Assembly (NCBI RefSeq): GCF_031456545.1
Contig: NZ_JAVDUV010000002.1
Location: 1,054,001 to 1,118,000 of the forward strand
DNA: 64,000 bases
Reading direction: 5' to 3'
DNA from: Agromyces sp. 3263
GTDB taxonomy: Bacteria > Actinomycetota > Actinomycetes > Actinomycetales > Microbacteriaceae
In this document: positions 33,525 through 42,414 of the stretch, piece after piece
How the letters are laid out: every line of letters starts with the position of its first letter
How positions within the stretch are numbered: position 1 is the stretch's first letter
Notes under the pieces: generated by a model
Databases searched by the model: none
Seen by the model: the letters and a program-made list of their open reading frames with translations, nothing else
Told to the model about the DNA's origin: nothing
Program-made: the position numbers and the translations under genes

Positions 33525-35750
33525 ATGACGCCGGCGCTCGCCGCGATCGGCGCGCGTGGCGCCGTGCGGGTCGTGGGCGCACCGGATGCCGGGGGCTGGG
33601 CGTTCCCCACCGACGGACGCGAGCTCGCCCGAGCCGGTCTCGTGGGCACCGGCGGCGACGCACCCGTGCTGCTGCTCGTGCTCGATCCCGCCGTCGACCT
33701 GCGCCGGGTGGTGGTGTTCGTGCGGCTCGGCGACCTGCTCTGCACGTTCCGGCCGACGGGCGACGACCGCGACGCGCTCGAGGTGGCGCTGCCGTTCCGC
33801 GTCGGCGGTGCCGTCGGGCTCGTCGTCGCCGTCGAGTGCGCGACCGAGGCCGAGGCCGAGGAGCTGGCCCGACGGTACGACGCCGCGCGCGCCGAGGTCG
33901 AAGCGGGGCCGCCCCCGGTCGGGGCCGAGCCGCCTGGGGATGCGGCGGCCGCCGAGCCGGCGCCCGATGCCGCGGTGCCCCCGGTCGAAGCGGCGCCGCC
34001 GCCGTTGTCGCGGTCGATCCCGTTTCCCGCGCCCGCGCCCGCGCCGTCCGTCCCCGCCCCAGCACCTGCACCCGCACCGGCTCCAGGGCCCGTCGTCAGC
34101 GGCGGCGGCGGTCCGGCCCCGGAGGAACCCCCGACGCCGCGCACCCTGGCGCACGTGCACGCCGAGATGCCGCGGCGCGTCGCCGTCGACGCCCCAGTCG
34201 AGGTGCGGTTCCGGCTCAGCAGGCGCCGGCTCGAGGCATCCGCCGGCACCAGCAGCACGACCCAGTCGATCCGCATCGACGCCGCACGCGACCTCTCCGT
34301 GACCATCGCCCTGCGCGGATTCCGCCTCGTGGGCGACGACGAGACGATCGCCGTGCGCCTTCCGCGGGCGGAGGCCGAGGTCGCCGAGCACCGCTTCCGC
34401 GTCGTCGCACCGTTCCCGGGCAACGGCGAGGTCTCGCTCGTGGTGCGCCAGGGCGCCGATCTCCCCCTCGCGACCCTGCGGCTCTGCGCCGAGATCGTGG
34501 CGGCCGACGCGGGGCCCGAACTGTCGCCGGCCGGCGTCGCGGCCGAGGTCGTCGAACCCGACCCCGAGCTCGTGGCGCTGCCGAGCATCCGCATCGACGA
34601 GTCGATCGTCGGCACCGACTCGACCCTGCGCATCCGCGTCGCGATCGGCGGCGAGGCGCGCGAGTGCACGACCCACCTGGCCGACAAGGGCGACCTCATC
34701 GCCCGCACGTACCGGCGCATCGGCGGCATCCGGTCGGAGCTCGGCGACCTGCTCGATCGCGACGCGCGCGCGAGGCACGGCACGCGGCGACTGCGCGAGC
34801 TCGGCATGGGCCTCGCGCGGGCGTTGTTCAGCGCCGAGGTGCTCGAGTTCCTGTGGGATGCCGCCGACGACCCGGCCGACCCGCTCGACGGGCTGATCGT
34901 GCAGACCGCCGGCGAGCTCGACATCCCGTGGGAGATCGTGCATCTGCCCCCGCCCGCCGGCGTCGAGGACGACGGTCGCCCGCGCTTCCTGAGCGCCTAC
35001 GGGCTCACCCGCTGGGTGTACGACACCGCACACCCCACGGAACTCGCCGTGGCACCCGACCGGGTGCGCTTCGTGTGCCCCGACTACGCCGATCAGCGGC
35101 TGCGGCTCACGCACACCTCCGAGGAGCGCGGCTTCCTCGAGCGACGGTTCTCGGCGACCACGATCGACCCCGACGACGCCGACGGCATCGCGGGGCTCAT
35201 GCGCGACGGCTTCGACCTGCTGCACTTCGCCGGCCACGGCCGGTGGAGCGACGGCACCCCGGCGGCGCAGGAGCTGCTGCTCGCCGCGTTCAGCGAGACC
35301 GAGGACCTGCCGCTCGCGCGCTACTCCGACGGCGAGCTGCGTCGCGACCTGCCCGATCGCGGGCCGGCGGATGCCGCGGCGACGGGCCCGTTCGTCTTCC
35401 TGAACGCCTGCGACATCGGCCGCCTGCCCTCGGGCCCGGCGTCGCTCGGCGGGTTCCCCGAGGCCTTCCTGCGCGGCGGCGCGGCCGCGTTCGTCGGCTG
35501 CTCGTGGGCGGTCGGCGACGACCCCGCGTCCACGTTCGTCGAGGCCTTCTACCTCGCGCTCGCCGACGACGACGCCACGATCGCGGATGCGACGCGCGCG
35601 GCGCGTGCCGCAGCCCGCGCCGACGCGGACCTCTCGGAGCTCGCGTACGCCGTGTACGCGCACCCGCGCGCGCACATCCGCGTCGAGCAGCCGGCCGCGC
35701 CGGCACCGACCCCGCCCCATCAGCCGATCCCGGAAGGACCGAACCCATGA
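33525..35750 (+). CDS. CHAT-family cysteine protease with N-terminal accessory domains
   Basis: The 741-residue protein has a beta-rich N-terminal domain (about 1-130), a Pro/Ala-rich linker (about 130-205), a second beta-sandwich-like domain (about 205-335) and a C-terminal CHAT protease (about 375-735). The catalytic dyad is visible: His571 in HFAGHGRW and Cys629 in LNACDIG. The CHAT signature ELDIPWEIVHLPP and a late FVGCSWAVGD also fit. CHAT proteases are caspase relatives that act in toxin activation and bacterial cell-death systems. GGAGG lies eight bases before the ATG. The stop overlaps the next gene's start (ATGA), coupling it to the hydrolase-metacaspase. Confidence 0.85.
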   Translation: MTPALAAIGARGAVRVVGAPDAGGWAFPTDGRELARAGLVGTGGDAPVLLLVLDPAVDLRRVVVFVRLGDLLCTFRPTGDDRDALEVALPFRVGGAVGLVVAVECATEAEAEELARRYDAARAEVEAGPPPVGAEPPGDAAAAEPAPDAAVPPVEAAPPPLSRSIPFPAPAPAPSVPAPAPAPAPAPGPVVSGGGGPAPEEPPTPRTLAHVHAEMPRRVAVDAPVEVRFRLSRRRLEASAGTSSTTQSIRIDAARDLSVTIALRGFRLVGDDETIAVRLPRAEAEVAEHRFRVVAPFPGNGEVSLVVRQGADLPLATLRLCAEIVAADAGPELSPAGVAAEVVEPDPELVALPSIRIDESIVGTDSTLRIRVAIGGEARECTTHLADKGDLIARTYRRIGGIRSELGDLLDRDARARHGTRRLRELGMGLARALFSAEVLEFLWDAADDPADPLDGLIVQTAGELDIPWEIVHLPPPAGVEDDGRPRFLSAYGLTRWVYDTAHPTELAVAPDRVRFVCPDYADQRLRLTHTSEERGFLERRFSATTIDPDDADGIAGLMRDGFDLLHFAGHGRWSDGTPAAQELLLAAFSETEDLPLARYSDGELRRDLPDRGPADAAATGPFVFLNACDIGRLPSGPASLGGFPEAFLRGGAAAFVGCSWAVGDDPASTFVEAFYLALADDDATIADATRAARAAARADADLSELAYAVYAHPRAHIRVEQPAAPAPTPPHQPIPEGPNP

Positions 35751-38131
35751 ACGCCGCACGCCCGCCGAGCCCGTCCGCTCCCCCGCCGCCCGCGACGGCC
35801 TCGCCCGCACCGCCGTCGGCCGCGCCGTCCGCGGAACGCGGCGCCCCGACCCTGACGGCCGCCGCCCTCGCCGGCCTGAGGCCCCATGTGATCACCCTCG
35901 AGGACGGCAGGCTCGCCGAGGGCGCGGCCTCCACCGCGCAGACCGTGAAGGACTTCCGCACCACCGCGGCCGACATCGACGAGATCTTCTCGACGCACCT
36001 TCCCGCCTTCGTCGCCGCGCACCAGCCCGGCCCGGTGCCGATCGCGCTCTACGCCCACGGCGGACTCGTCGACAAGGAGTCGGGCTTCGCGATCGCCGAG
36101 CACCAGGTCGCGTGGTGGAAGGAGAACGGCGTCTACCCGATCCACTTCGTGTGGGAGACCGGACTGGGCACGGCGATCTGGGATTCGCTGCGCCGCTGGG
36201 CGTCGGGCGGCCGCCGGGGCTGGGCCGACGAGGCGAAGGACGGATTCCTCGAGGTGGCCGCACGGCTGCTCGGCGGCGGCGGGATCTGGAACGACATGAA
36301 GGTCGACGCGGCCGCGGCATCCGTGAAGGGCGGCGGCGCGCAGCAGTTCGTGCGCGCCCTCGGCAAGTGGATGACCGAGCACCCCGGCGAGGTCGAGGTG
36401 CACGCCATCGGCCACAGCGCAGGGTCGATCTTCCACTCGCACCTGCTGCCGGCCGCGCTCGAAGCGGATGTCCCGGCGATCGCCTCGCTCAACCTGCTGG
36501 CGCCCGCGGTGCGGGTCGACACCTTCTCGAAACTCCTCATGCCGCACGCCCGCAGCGGCAAGATCGAGCGTGTCGCGATCTTCACCATGGACGACGAGGC
36601 CGAGCGCGCCGACACGTGCGTGCGCATCTACAACAAGTCGCTGCTCTACCTGGTCTCGGCATCGTTCGAGCCGCAGAAGGCGACGCCGATCCTCGGCATG
36701 GCGAAGTTCCTCCTGCGCGACGTGGACCTCGCGGAGTTCTTCCAGGGGCCGGCCCCCAAGGGCGAGCTCGTGCTGGCGCCGCACGCCGTCGGCCTGCGCA
36801 CGGCGAGCACCGCGACCTCGCACGGCGGCTTCGACAACGACGGCCCGACGATGGAGAGCGTCGCCCGCCGCATCGCCGGCGTCACCGACGTGACGCCCTT
36901 CCCGGCGGGGCAGGCGCGGGCGGTCCTGCCTTGGCCGGAGTTCGAGGACCTGCCGTCGCCGACCGGGGGTTCGCGCTCCGCGGAGACGCCGAGTGCGCCC
37001 GGCCTCCCGGCCGCTCCCGGGACGGGTGCACGCCGCGCGCTGTGCATCGGCGTCGACGCGTATCCCGACGAGGGCGACCGCCTGCACGGCTGCGTGGCCG
37101 ACGCGCACGCGTGGGCCGAGGCGCTGCGCGGCGAGCAGTTCGAGGTGACCGAGCTGACGGATGCCGCGGCCACCCGCGACGAGATCCTCCGCGGCATCCT
37201 CGAACTCGTCAGCAGCGCCGTGCCGGGTGACGTGCTGGCGGTGCAGTACTCGGGGCACGGCACGTTCGTCCCCGACCTCGACGGCGACGAGGACGACGGC
37301 GACGAGTCGAAGGACGAGGCCCTGTGCCCTGTGGACTTCCGCGCGGCGGGCCGCCTCATCATCGACGACGACCTGGCCCGCATCTGGGACGTGATCCCCG
37401 AGGGCGTCAGCCTCACGGCGTTCTTCGACAGCTGCCATTCGGGCTCGGCGAACCGGGCGCCGCGCGTCGACCTCACGCCGATCGGCGATGCCCTCCCGCG
37501 CTCGGTCGAGCTCACCCGGGAGGACGAGGCCGCGTACCGCGCCGACCGAGGTGTCGGCACGGGGTCGACGGAGCCGGATCCGGTGCGGGATGCCGCGATC
37601 GCGCGCGTGCTCGGGTCGGAGACGGTCACCCCCGCCGCCCCGCGTGCCGCCGGGGTGCGCCGCGAGGTGCTGTTCAGCGCGTGCCGCGCCACCGAGGTCG
37701 CCTGGGAGTCGAACGGGCAGGGCGACTTCACGCGGCGGGCGCTGCCGCTGCTCGCCACGGGCGCCGGCGCCGTCTCGAACAGGGACTTCGTACGATCCGT
37801 GGTCGAGGAGTTCGGCCAGAACCGCCGCCAGACGCCCGAGTTCCACGGCGACGAGGTGCTCGGCGGGCGCATCCTGCTCGGCACGGCGAGCGCGTCGGCC
37901 GTGGCTGCCGATGGCGCTCCGCAGCCCGACGGCGCTCCGCAGCCCGACGGCGCTCCGCAGCCCGGCGGCGTGCCGCAGCCCGGCGGCGTGCCGCAGCCCG
38001 GCGGCGTGCCGCAGCTGCTCGCGCCGACCGACGGCAAGTCCCCGCTCGCAGCGCTCCCCGCGGCATCCGACCAGCGCACCGCCGCGGTCATCGCGATCCT
38101 CCGCGCGACCGCCGACCTGCTGGAGACCTGA
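35747..38131 (+). CDS. Alpha/beta-hydrolase-metacaspase fusion protein
   Basis: The 794-residue protein has a Pro/Ala-rich start, then a hydrolase domain (about 45-390): IALYAHGGLVDK and the nucleophile elbow GHSAGS with Ser224, as in lipases/esterases. A linker leads to a C14 caspase-like domain (about 425-720): ALCIGVDAYP, catalytic His504 in YSGHGT, an acidic Asp/Glu loop (DLDGDEDDGDESKDEA) like the Ca-binding region of metacaspases, and Cys563 in FFDSCHSGS. A six-residue repeat stretch (about 723-757) precedes a short helical tail. Coupled by a four-base overlap to the CHAT gene; a protease cascade acting on the hydrolase is the inference. Confidence 0.85.
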   Translation: MNAARPPSPSAPPPPATASPAPPSAAPSAERGAPTLTAAALAGLRPHVITLEDGRLAEGAASTAQTVKDFRTTAADIDEIFSTHLPAFVAAHQPGPVPIALYAHGGLVDKESGFAIAEHQVAWWKENGVYPIHFVWETGLGTAIWDSLRRWASGGRRGWADEAKDGFLEVAARLLGGGGIWNDMKVDAAAASVKGGGAQQFVRALGKWMTEHPGEVEVHAIGHSAGSIFHSHLLPAALEADVPAIASLNLLAPAVRVDTFSKLLMPHARSGKIERVAIFTMDDEAERADTCVRIYNKSLLYLVSASFEPQKATPILGMAKFLLRDVDLAEFFQGPAPKGELVLAPHAVGLRTASTATSHGGFDNDGPTMESVARRIAGVTDVTPFPAGQARAVLPWPEFEDLPSPTGGSRSAETPSAPGLPAAPGTGARRALCIGVDAYPDEGDRLHGCVADAHAWAEALRGEQFEVTELTDAAATRDEILRGILELVSSAVPGDVLAVQYSGHGTFVPDLDGDEDDGDESKDEALCPVDFRAAGRLIIDDDLARIWDVIPEGVSLTAFFDSCHSGSANRAPRVDLTPIGDALPRSVELTREDEAAYRADRGVGTGSTEPDPVRDAAIARVLGSETVTPAAPRAAGVRREVLFSACRATEVAWESNGQGDFTRRALPLLATGAGAVSNRDFVRSVVEEFGQNRRQTPEFHGDEVLGGRILLGTASASAVAADGAPQPDGAPQPDGAPQPGGVPQPGGVPQPGGVPQLLAPTDGKSPLAALPAASDQRTAAVIAILRATADLLET
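37913..38017 (+). repeat. 18-bp tandem repeats in the metacaspase gene
   Basis: Nearly six units of GGCGCTCCGCAGCCCGAC (later units read GGCGTGCCGCAGCCCGGC) encode GAPQPD/GVPQPG, a Pro/Gly-rich flexible linker. The unit length keeps the frame, so copy number can change without breaking the gene. Confidence 0.9.
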
Positions 38132-38143
38132 CGGTGCCCGCGA

Positions 38144-38980
38144 TCAGCCCAGGCGGGCGCGGAAGCAGCGGGTCATGTAGGGAACCGCGAGCTCCTCGGC
38201 CCCCGCGAGGTCGGGGTGGGTGGCGAGCAGCGTCTCGAGGGCGGCGATCGTGGCCGCCTGCTCCTCGGCCGGCGCCGTGATGAAGTAGCTGCGCGACCGG
38301 ACGAGGTCGAGGAACCGCGCGCGCGACATCCGCTCGCTCCACCGCACCGTGTGCTCCTCAATCTCGCCGAACGGCGGCCCGATCTGCACGTAGCTCTCGA
38401 ACGTGGCGCTCGCGTCGTGGCGCTCGTGCATGAGCTCGCCGGCCTGGCGCAGCCAGTCGACGCTCGTGTCGCGGCTGTTCCAGACGAGCCCGAGCATGCC
38501 GCCCGGCTTCAGCACTCGAGCGATCTCCGGCACGGCGCGCTCGGGCTGGAACCAATGCCAGGCCTGGCCGGCGACCACGGCGTCGACGGCGTCGTCCTCG
38601 ATGGGGATGTCCTCCGCCGTGCCGAGGATGCGCGGCACTCCCGGCACGGCGACCTCGAGCTCCTCGAGCATCTCCTCCACCGGATCCACGGCGATGACCT
38701 CGCGGTCGAGCGCGACGAGCGCCTCGGTGAGCTTGCCGGTGCCTGCGCCGAGGTCGAGCACGCGCACCGCGTCGCCGACGAGCCAGGCGACCGCCTCGAC
38801 CGGGTAGCCGGGCCGCGACTGGTGGTACACGGATGCCGCGGCGCCGAACGAGCGCGCACTGCGCACGGTCGCGGGGTCGGCCGGGTCGGCGACGAGCCCC
38901 GGTGCGTTCGCCGGGTCAGGGGCGGGAGTGGATGCCGCAGCCCAGGCGGCACCGGATGCGGGCGTGGGTGCGTCGGTCAT
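38144..38980 (-). CDS. Class I SAM-dependent methyltransferase
   Basis: The 278-residue enzyme has a 40-residue Pro/Ala-rich start and then a UbiE/methyltransferase-11 type core: YHQSRPGYPVEAV, VLDLGAGTGKLTEAL (SAM motif I), VIAVDPVEEML, the WHWFQPERAV block and ARVLKPGGMLGLVWNS. Such proteins methylate small molecules; the substrate is unknown. The ATG overlaps the stop of the SnoaL-like gene (ATGA), giving a two-gene operon that converges on the metacaspase gene. Confidence 0.88.
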   Translation of the reverse strand: MTDAPTPASGAAWAAASTPAPDPANAPGLVADPADPATVRSARSFGAAASVYHQSRPGYPVEAVAWLVGDAVRVLDLGAGTGKLTEALVALDREVIAVDPVEEMLEELEVAVPGVPRILGTAEDIPIEDDAVDAVVAGQAWHWFQPERAVPEIARVLKPGGMLGLVWNSRDTSVDWLRQAGELMHERHDASATFESYVQIGPPFGEIEEHTVRWSERMSRARFLDLVRSRSYFITAPAEEQAATIAALETLLATHPDLAGAEELAVPYMTRCFRARLG

Positions 38981-39336
38981 GCCGTGATCGCCATGCGCTC
39001 GATGGCCGTCCCGTCGGGCGTCAGCCGGAAGGTGAAGGTGGACGGGCCGTTGAACCCGCCGCCGCCGACGTCGGCGAGCACGACGACGTCGCGCGGTTCG
39101 TCGGTACGTTCGTCGCCTTCGCCGCTCCCGCCCACCCGGACGTCGGTGACCGAGAAGGTCTGCTGCACGCCGATCGACTCGCGGCGGCTCCACTCGGCGA
39201 TCTCCTCGGCACCGCGGAACTCGCGGCCCCAGTCGTCGATGACGCCGTCGTCGTCGAAGGCGGCGACGAAGCGGGCGAGATCGCGGGCGTTGGTGGCGGC
39301 GAACGCCTCCGCCACCGGTGGGGGCAGGTCGGTCAT
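38977..39336 (-). CDS. SnoaL/NTF2-like protein
   Basis: The 119-residue alpha-plus-beta cone-fold protein matches SnoaL-like/NTF2-like domains: VAEAFAATNARDLARFVAAF, then DDDGVIDDWGREFRGAEEI and a beta-sheet end (GPSTFTFRLTPDGTAIERM). Members bind or isomerise small hydrophobic molecules. It is coupled to the methyltransferase by a four-base overlap and may share its substrate. Confidence 0.8.
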   Translation of the reverse strand: MTDLPPPVAEAFAATNARDLARFVAAFDDDGVIDDWGREFRGAEEIAEWSRRESIGVQQTFSVTDVRVGGSGEGDERTDEPRDVVVLADVGGGGFNGPSTFTFRLTPDGTAIERMAITA

Positions 39337-39490
39337 CCGCTCTCCTCGCCTCGCGGCACGCCGTCGTCGCGGCGGGTTCCTGTGCCATTCCACGCCCTGG
39401 CCGCGGCATCCGTCAACCCGTTCGGCGCCGATCGCCGACGCGCGGCGCGACGCGCCCGGCCGTGTCGGGACCGCGTGCGACGATGCACGC

Positions 39491-40108
39491 GTGCCAGTGG
39501 ACTTCACCGCGATCGACTTCGAGACCGCCAATTCGTCGAGCGCATCGGCCTGCTCGGTGGGGCTGGTGAAGGTTCGCGACGGGCGGGTGGTCGACCGGGT
39601 GCACTGGTACATCCGCCCGCCGTTCCCGCACAACGACTTCTCGGAGTGGAACGTCCGCATCCACGGCATCACGCCGCAGATGGTGGCGGATGCCCCCGGC
39701 TGGGCCGAGCACCTGCCCGCGCTGCGCGAGTTCGCCGGGCACGACGTGCTCGTGGCCCACAACGCCGGGTTCGACATGGCCGTGATCGCGAAGACCTCCG
39801 AGGCGGTCGGCGTGGCCGTGCCCGACTATCGCTCGCTCTGCAGCCTGCAGGTCGCCCGCAAGACGTATCACCTCGAGTCGTACCGGCTGCCCGTCGCGGC
39901 GATGGCCGCCGGCTTCGAGGACTTCTCGCACCACGACGCGCTCGCCGACGCCGAGGCGTGCGCCGCGATCGTGGTGCACGCCGCGAAGCGCCACGAGGTC
40001 GACGACCTCGACGGCCTCGCGCACGTGACGCGTGTGCGGTTCGGGGCGATCGGTCCCGTCGCCACGGGCGAGCAGCGGGCGATGCACGGCCCGATGGCGC
40101 TGCAGTAG
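39491..40108 (+). CDS. DnaQ-like 3'-5' exonuclease
   Basis: The 205-residue protein is a DEDDh exonuclease like the epsilon subunit of DNA polymerase III: Exo I FTAIDFETAN (Asp and Glu), Exo II LVAHNAGFDMAV (Asp) and Exo III HHDALADAEA (His and Asp). It stands alone without a polymerase or helicase domain and could serve repair, RNA turnover or proofreading. It starts with GTG six bases after GACGAT (39479-39484), consistent with a leaderless message. Confidence 0.88.
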   Translation: MPVDFTAIDFETANSSSASACSVGLVKVRDGRVVDRVHWYIRPPFPHNDFSEWNVRIHGITPQMVADAPGWAEHLPALREFAGHDVLVAHNAGFDMAVIAKTSEAVGVAVPDYRSLCSLQVARKTYHLESYRLPVAAMAAGFEDFSHHDALADAEACAAIVVHAAKRHEVDDLDGLAHVTRVRFGAIGPVATGEQRAMHGPMALQ

Positions 40109-40183
40109 CCGCGGCGCGGGCGCATCCGCGCCCGGCCGGGACCGTGCCCGGGCGATGTCGGCGGCCGCTGCCACACTGTGGAC

Positions 40184-41536
40184 ATGGACCTCCTCGCACT
40201 CCTCATCGGCCTCCTGGTCGGCGCCGTCCTCGGCGGCCTCGCGGTCGCCGTCTGGTCGTCGAGGCGCACGCCGACGGCGCCCGTCGCCGAAGACCCCGCG
40301 CTCATCGAGGCGCGCCACCAGGCGCAGCTCGCCGAGGTGCGCGTCGGCGAGGAGGCGGCGAAGTCGCTGCTCCGCGAGGAGCTCGCCGCCACCCAGGCCA
40401 CCGCCGAGGCGCTGCGTGAGCAGATCCTCGCCGCCCAGCAGCAGCAGCGCGAGCTCATCGAGCAGCACCGCGCCGAGCAGCAGGCCCGCGAGGCGCGTGA
40501 GCAGGCCGAGAGCCGCGTGCTCCAGGCACTGGCTCCCGTGAAGCAGTCGCTCACCGAGATGCAGTCGAAGGTCACACAGCTCGAGTCGCAGCGCAGCCTC
40601 CAGCACGGCGAGCTGTCGCAGCAGTTGAAATCCGCCGCCGAGTCCGAGGAGCGGCTCCGCTCGACCGCCGAGGCGCTGGCCTCCGCACTGCGCTCCAACA
40701 GCACGCGAGGGGTCTGGGGTGAGACGCAGCTTCGCAGCGTGGTCGAGGCCGCGGGCCTCCTCGAGCGCGTCGACTTCGACGTGCAGTCCAGCATCTCGAG
40801 CGACTCCGGCCACGGGCGGCCCGACATGGTCGTGCGCCTGCCCGGCGGCAAGTCCATCGCCGTCGACGCCAAGGTGCCCTTCAACGCCTACCTCGAGGCC
40901 AGCCAGATCCCCGCGACCGCGACCGGGGCCGAGGCCGCCCGCCGCGCCGACTTCATGAAGCAGCACGTGCAGGCGGTGCGCGCGCACATCACGGCGCTCG
41001 GCTCCAAGGGCTACTGGAACGGGCTCGACGCCTCACCCGAGCTCGTCATCGCGTTCATCCCGAGCGAGTCGCTCGTCTCCGCCGCCCTCGAGACCGACCC
41101 GAGCATCATGGAGTTCGCCTTCTCGAAGCGCGTCGCCCTCGCCTCCCCCGTCACGCTCTGGTCGGTGCTGAAGACCGTGGCGTTCTCCTGGCAGCAGGAC
41201 GTGCTGACCAACGAGGCCAAGACCCTGTTCGACCTGAGCCGCGAGCTCTACTCGCGGCTGGCCACCACGGCGAGCCACATCGAGAAGCTCGGTCGCACGA
41301 TCGAGCGCAGCGTGAAGGACTACAACGCCTTCGTGGGCTCGCTCGAGCGCCAGGTGCTGCCGACCGCGCGCAAGCTCGGCGCCCTCGATGAGTCGAAGGT
41401 GCTCGCGCCCCTGCGGGGCATCGAGGAGGCGCCCCGTGAGCTCACCGCCTTCGAGCTCGTCTCGGGCACCGGCGCCGACCTCGACCCCGAGATCCGCCGA
41501 CAGCTCGAGTCGCCCGACGCCGTCGCTCGCGACTGA
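40184..41536 (+). CDS. rmuC: DNA recombination protein RmuC
   Basis: The 450-residue protein has an N-terminal membrane helix (about 2-20), a long Gln/Glu/Ala coiled coil (about 35-160) and the RmuC nuclease-like domain: RGVWGETQLRSVVEAAGLL, GRPDMVVRLPGGKSIAVDAK (the D-x-x-V and D-x-K positions of a PD-(D/E)XK fold), and NLAF-type ALASPVTLWSVLKTV. RmuC limits inversions at short repeats in E. coli. CACACT lies six bases before the ATG at 40184, which supports this start; a GTG two codons upstream also fits. Confidence 0.92.
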   Translation: MDLLALLIGLLVGAVLGGLAVAVWSSRRTPTAPVAEDPALIEARHQAQLAEVRVGEEAAKSLLREELAATQATAEALREQILAAQQQQRELIEQHRAEQQAREAREQAESRVLQALAPVKQSLTEMQSKVTQLESQRSLQHGELSQQLKSAAESEERLRSTAEALASALRSNSTRGVWGETQLRSVVEAAGLLERVDFDVQSSISSDSGHGRPDMVVRLPGGKSIAVDAKVPFNAYLEASQIPATATGAEAARRADFMKQHVQAVRAHITALGSKGYWNGLDASPELVIAFIPSESLVSAALETDPSIMEFAFSKRVALASPVTLWSVLKTVAFSWQQDVLTNEAKTLFDLSRELYSRLATTASHIEKLGRTIERSVKDYNAFVGSLERQVLPTARKLGALDESKVLAPLRGIEEAPRELTAFELVSGTGADLDPEIRRQLESPDAVARD

Positions 41537-41700
41537 CGCCCGCCGCCGACTCGTCGAGGCACACCGGCGTGGCGATGCGTCGATGAGACCTCCATCGAGA
41601 TCCCCGAACCGTCCGACGATGCCTTCGCGGCCGACATCGACCCCGAGATCCGTTCGATCTGAAGTCCATGTCCTCGCGCCGCAGCAGCGCGACGGAATGG

Positions 41701-42054
41701 TCAGTCCCGACGCTGCGCGGGCAGTGTGTGGAGGATCCCAGGGTCCACGTTGCGCCGTTTCAGGCGGATGGGGCGCACGACGACGACGTCCTCGACCACC
41801 TCGAGCTCTGCTGGAGCGTCGATGCGAAGGTCGGCCACGGCGTCGGCGAAGCGGAGTCGTGCGGAGGCACGGTCCGCCCTCGCCTCCTGGCGCAACACGC
41901 GTTCGCGCGCCTCCCGCCCGTCGGGTGCCGAGAGCTCGTCGTCCACGCCGACGAAGGTATGGCCGCGCACCGCCCGCCCCGTCTCGGGGTCGCACAGCAC
42001 GCTTACTCGGTGACGGGTCTCGACCCGATCGCTGCTCGCCGTCTCGTCGATCAT
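41701..42054 (-). CDS. Hypothetical protein
   Basis: A 117-residue charged protein (IDETASSDRVETRHRVSVLC, later ARLRFADAVADLRIDAPAE, then EVVEDVVVVRPIRLKR). It starts with ATG after a GAGGAG site and follows the 42066-42377 gene by 11 bases on the same strand. The beta-rich end with VVVVRPIRL is suggestive of a small soluble domain; I do not recognise a family. Confidence 0.5.
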   Translation of the reverse strand: MIDETASSDRVETRHRVSVLCDPETGRAVRGHTFVGVDDELSAPDGREARERVLRQEARADRASARLRFADAVADLRIDAPAELEVVEDVVVVRPIRLKRRNVDPGILHTLPAQRRD

Positions 42055-42065
42055 CGATCCGCTCC

Positions 42066-42377
42066 TCACCAGAAGTTGCGTGCCACGCATCCGCGGGCGA
42101 ACGAGTTGACCACGAACATCCGCACGCTCACGCTCGTGACGCCGTCCCGAGCGACCACGGGCGGACCGTCATCACCGAAGTTCTCGACCCCGCTGTCGCT
42201 GACGATCTGCGAGACGCCGAAGCGCGCGAAGGTGCCGTCATCGTCATCGACGCTGTTCACCGAGGTCAGTGCGACCTCGACGACCGTGCGCCCGGGATGC
42301 GTGACCTGGAACGTCCAGGTGTGCGTGTACACGCCGCTGCTCGACGCCCACGGCGAATTCAGCGATTGCCCCTGCAT
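42066..42377 (-). CDS. Hypothetical beta-rich protein
   Basis: A 103-residue protein rich in Val/Ser/Thr/Asp (HTWTFQVTHPGRTVVEVALT, VSVRMFVVNSFARG), predicted all-beta, possibly Ig-like, with no signal peptide. It lies directly upstream of the 41701-42054 gene and probably forms a two-gene unit. No family is recognised; the start at the first Met is uncertain. Confidence 0.45.
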   Translation of the reverse strand: MQGQSLNSPWASSSGVYTHTWTFQVTHPGRTVVEVALTSVNSVDDDDGTFARFGVSQIVSDSGVENFGDDGPPVVARDGVTSVSVRMFVVNSFARGCVARNFW

Positions 42378-42414
42378 GCCTCGGGTCTACCAGCTCCCGC
42401 AGCATGCCGGAGCT

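Noticed and set aside
37913..38017. Tandem repeats as a possible CRISPR array
   Set aside because: The units are 18 bp, contiguous, without spacers, in frame inside a gene. The same holds for 52178-52267.
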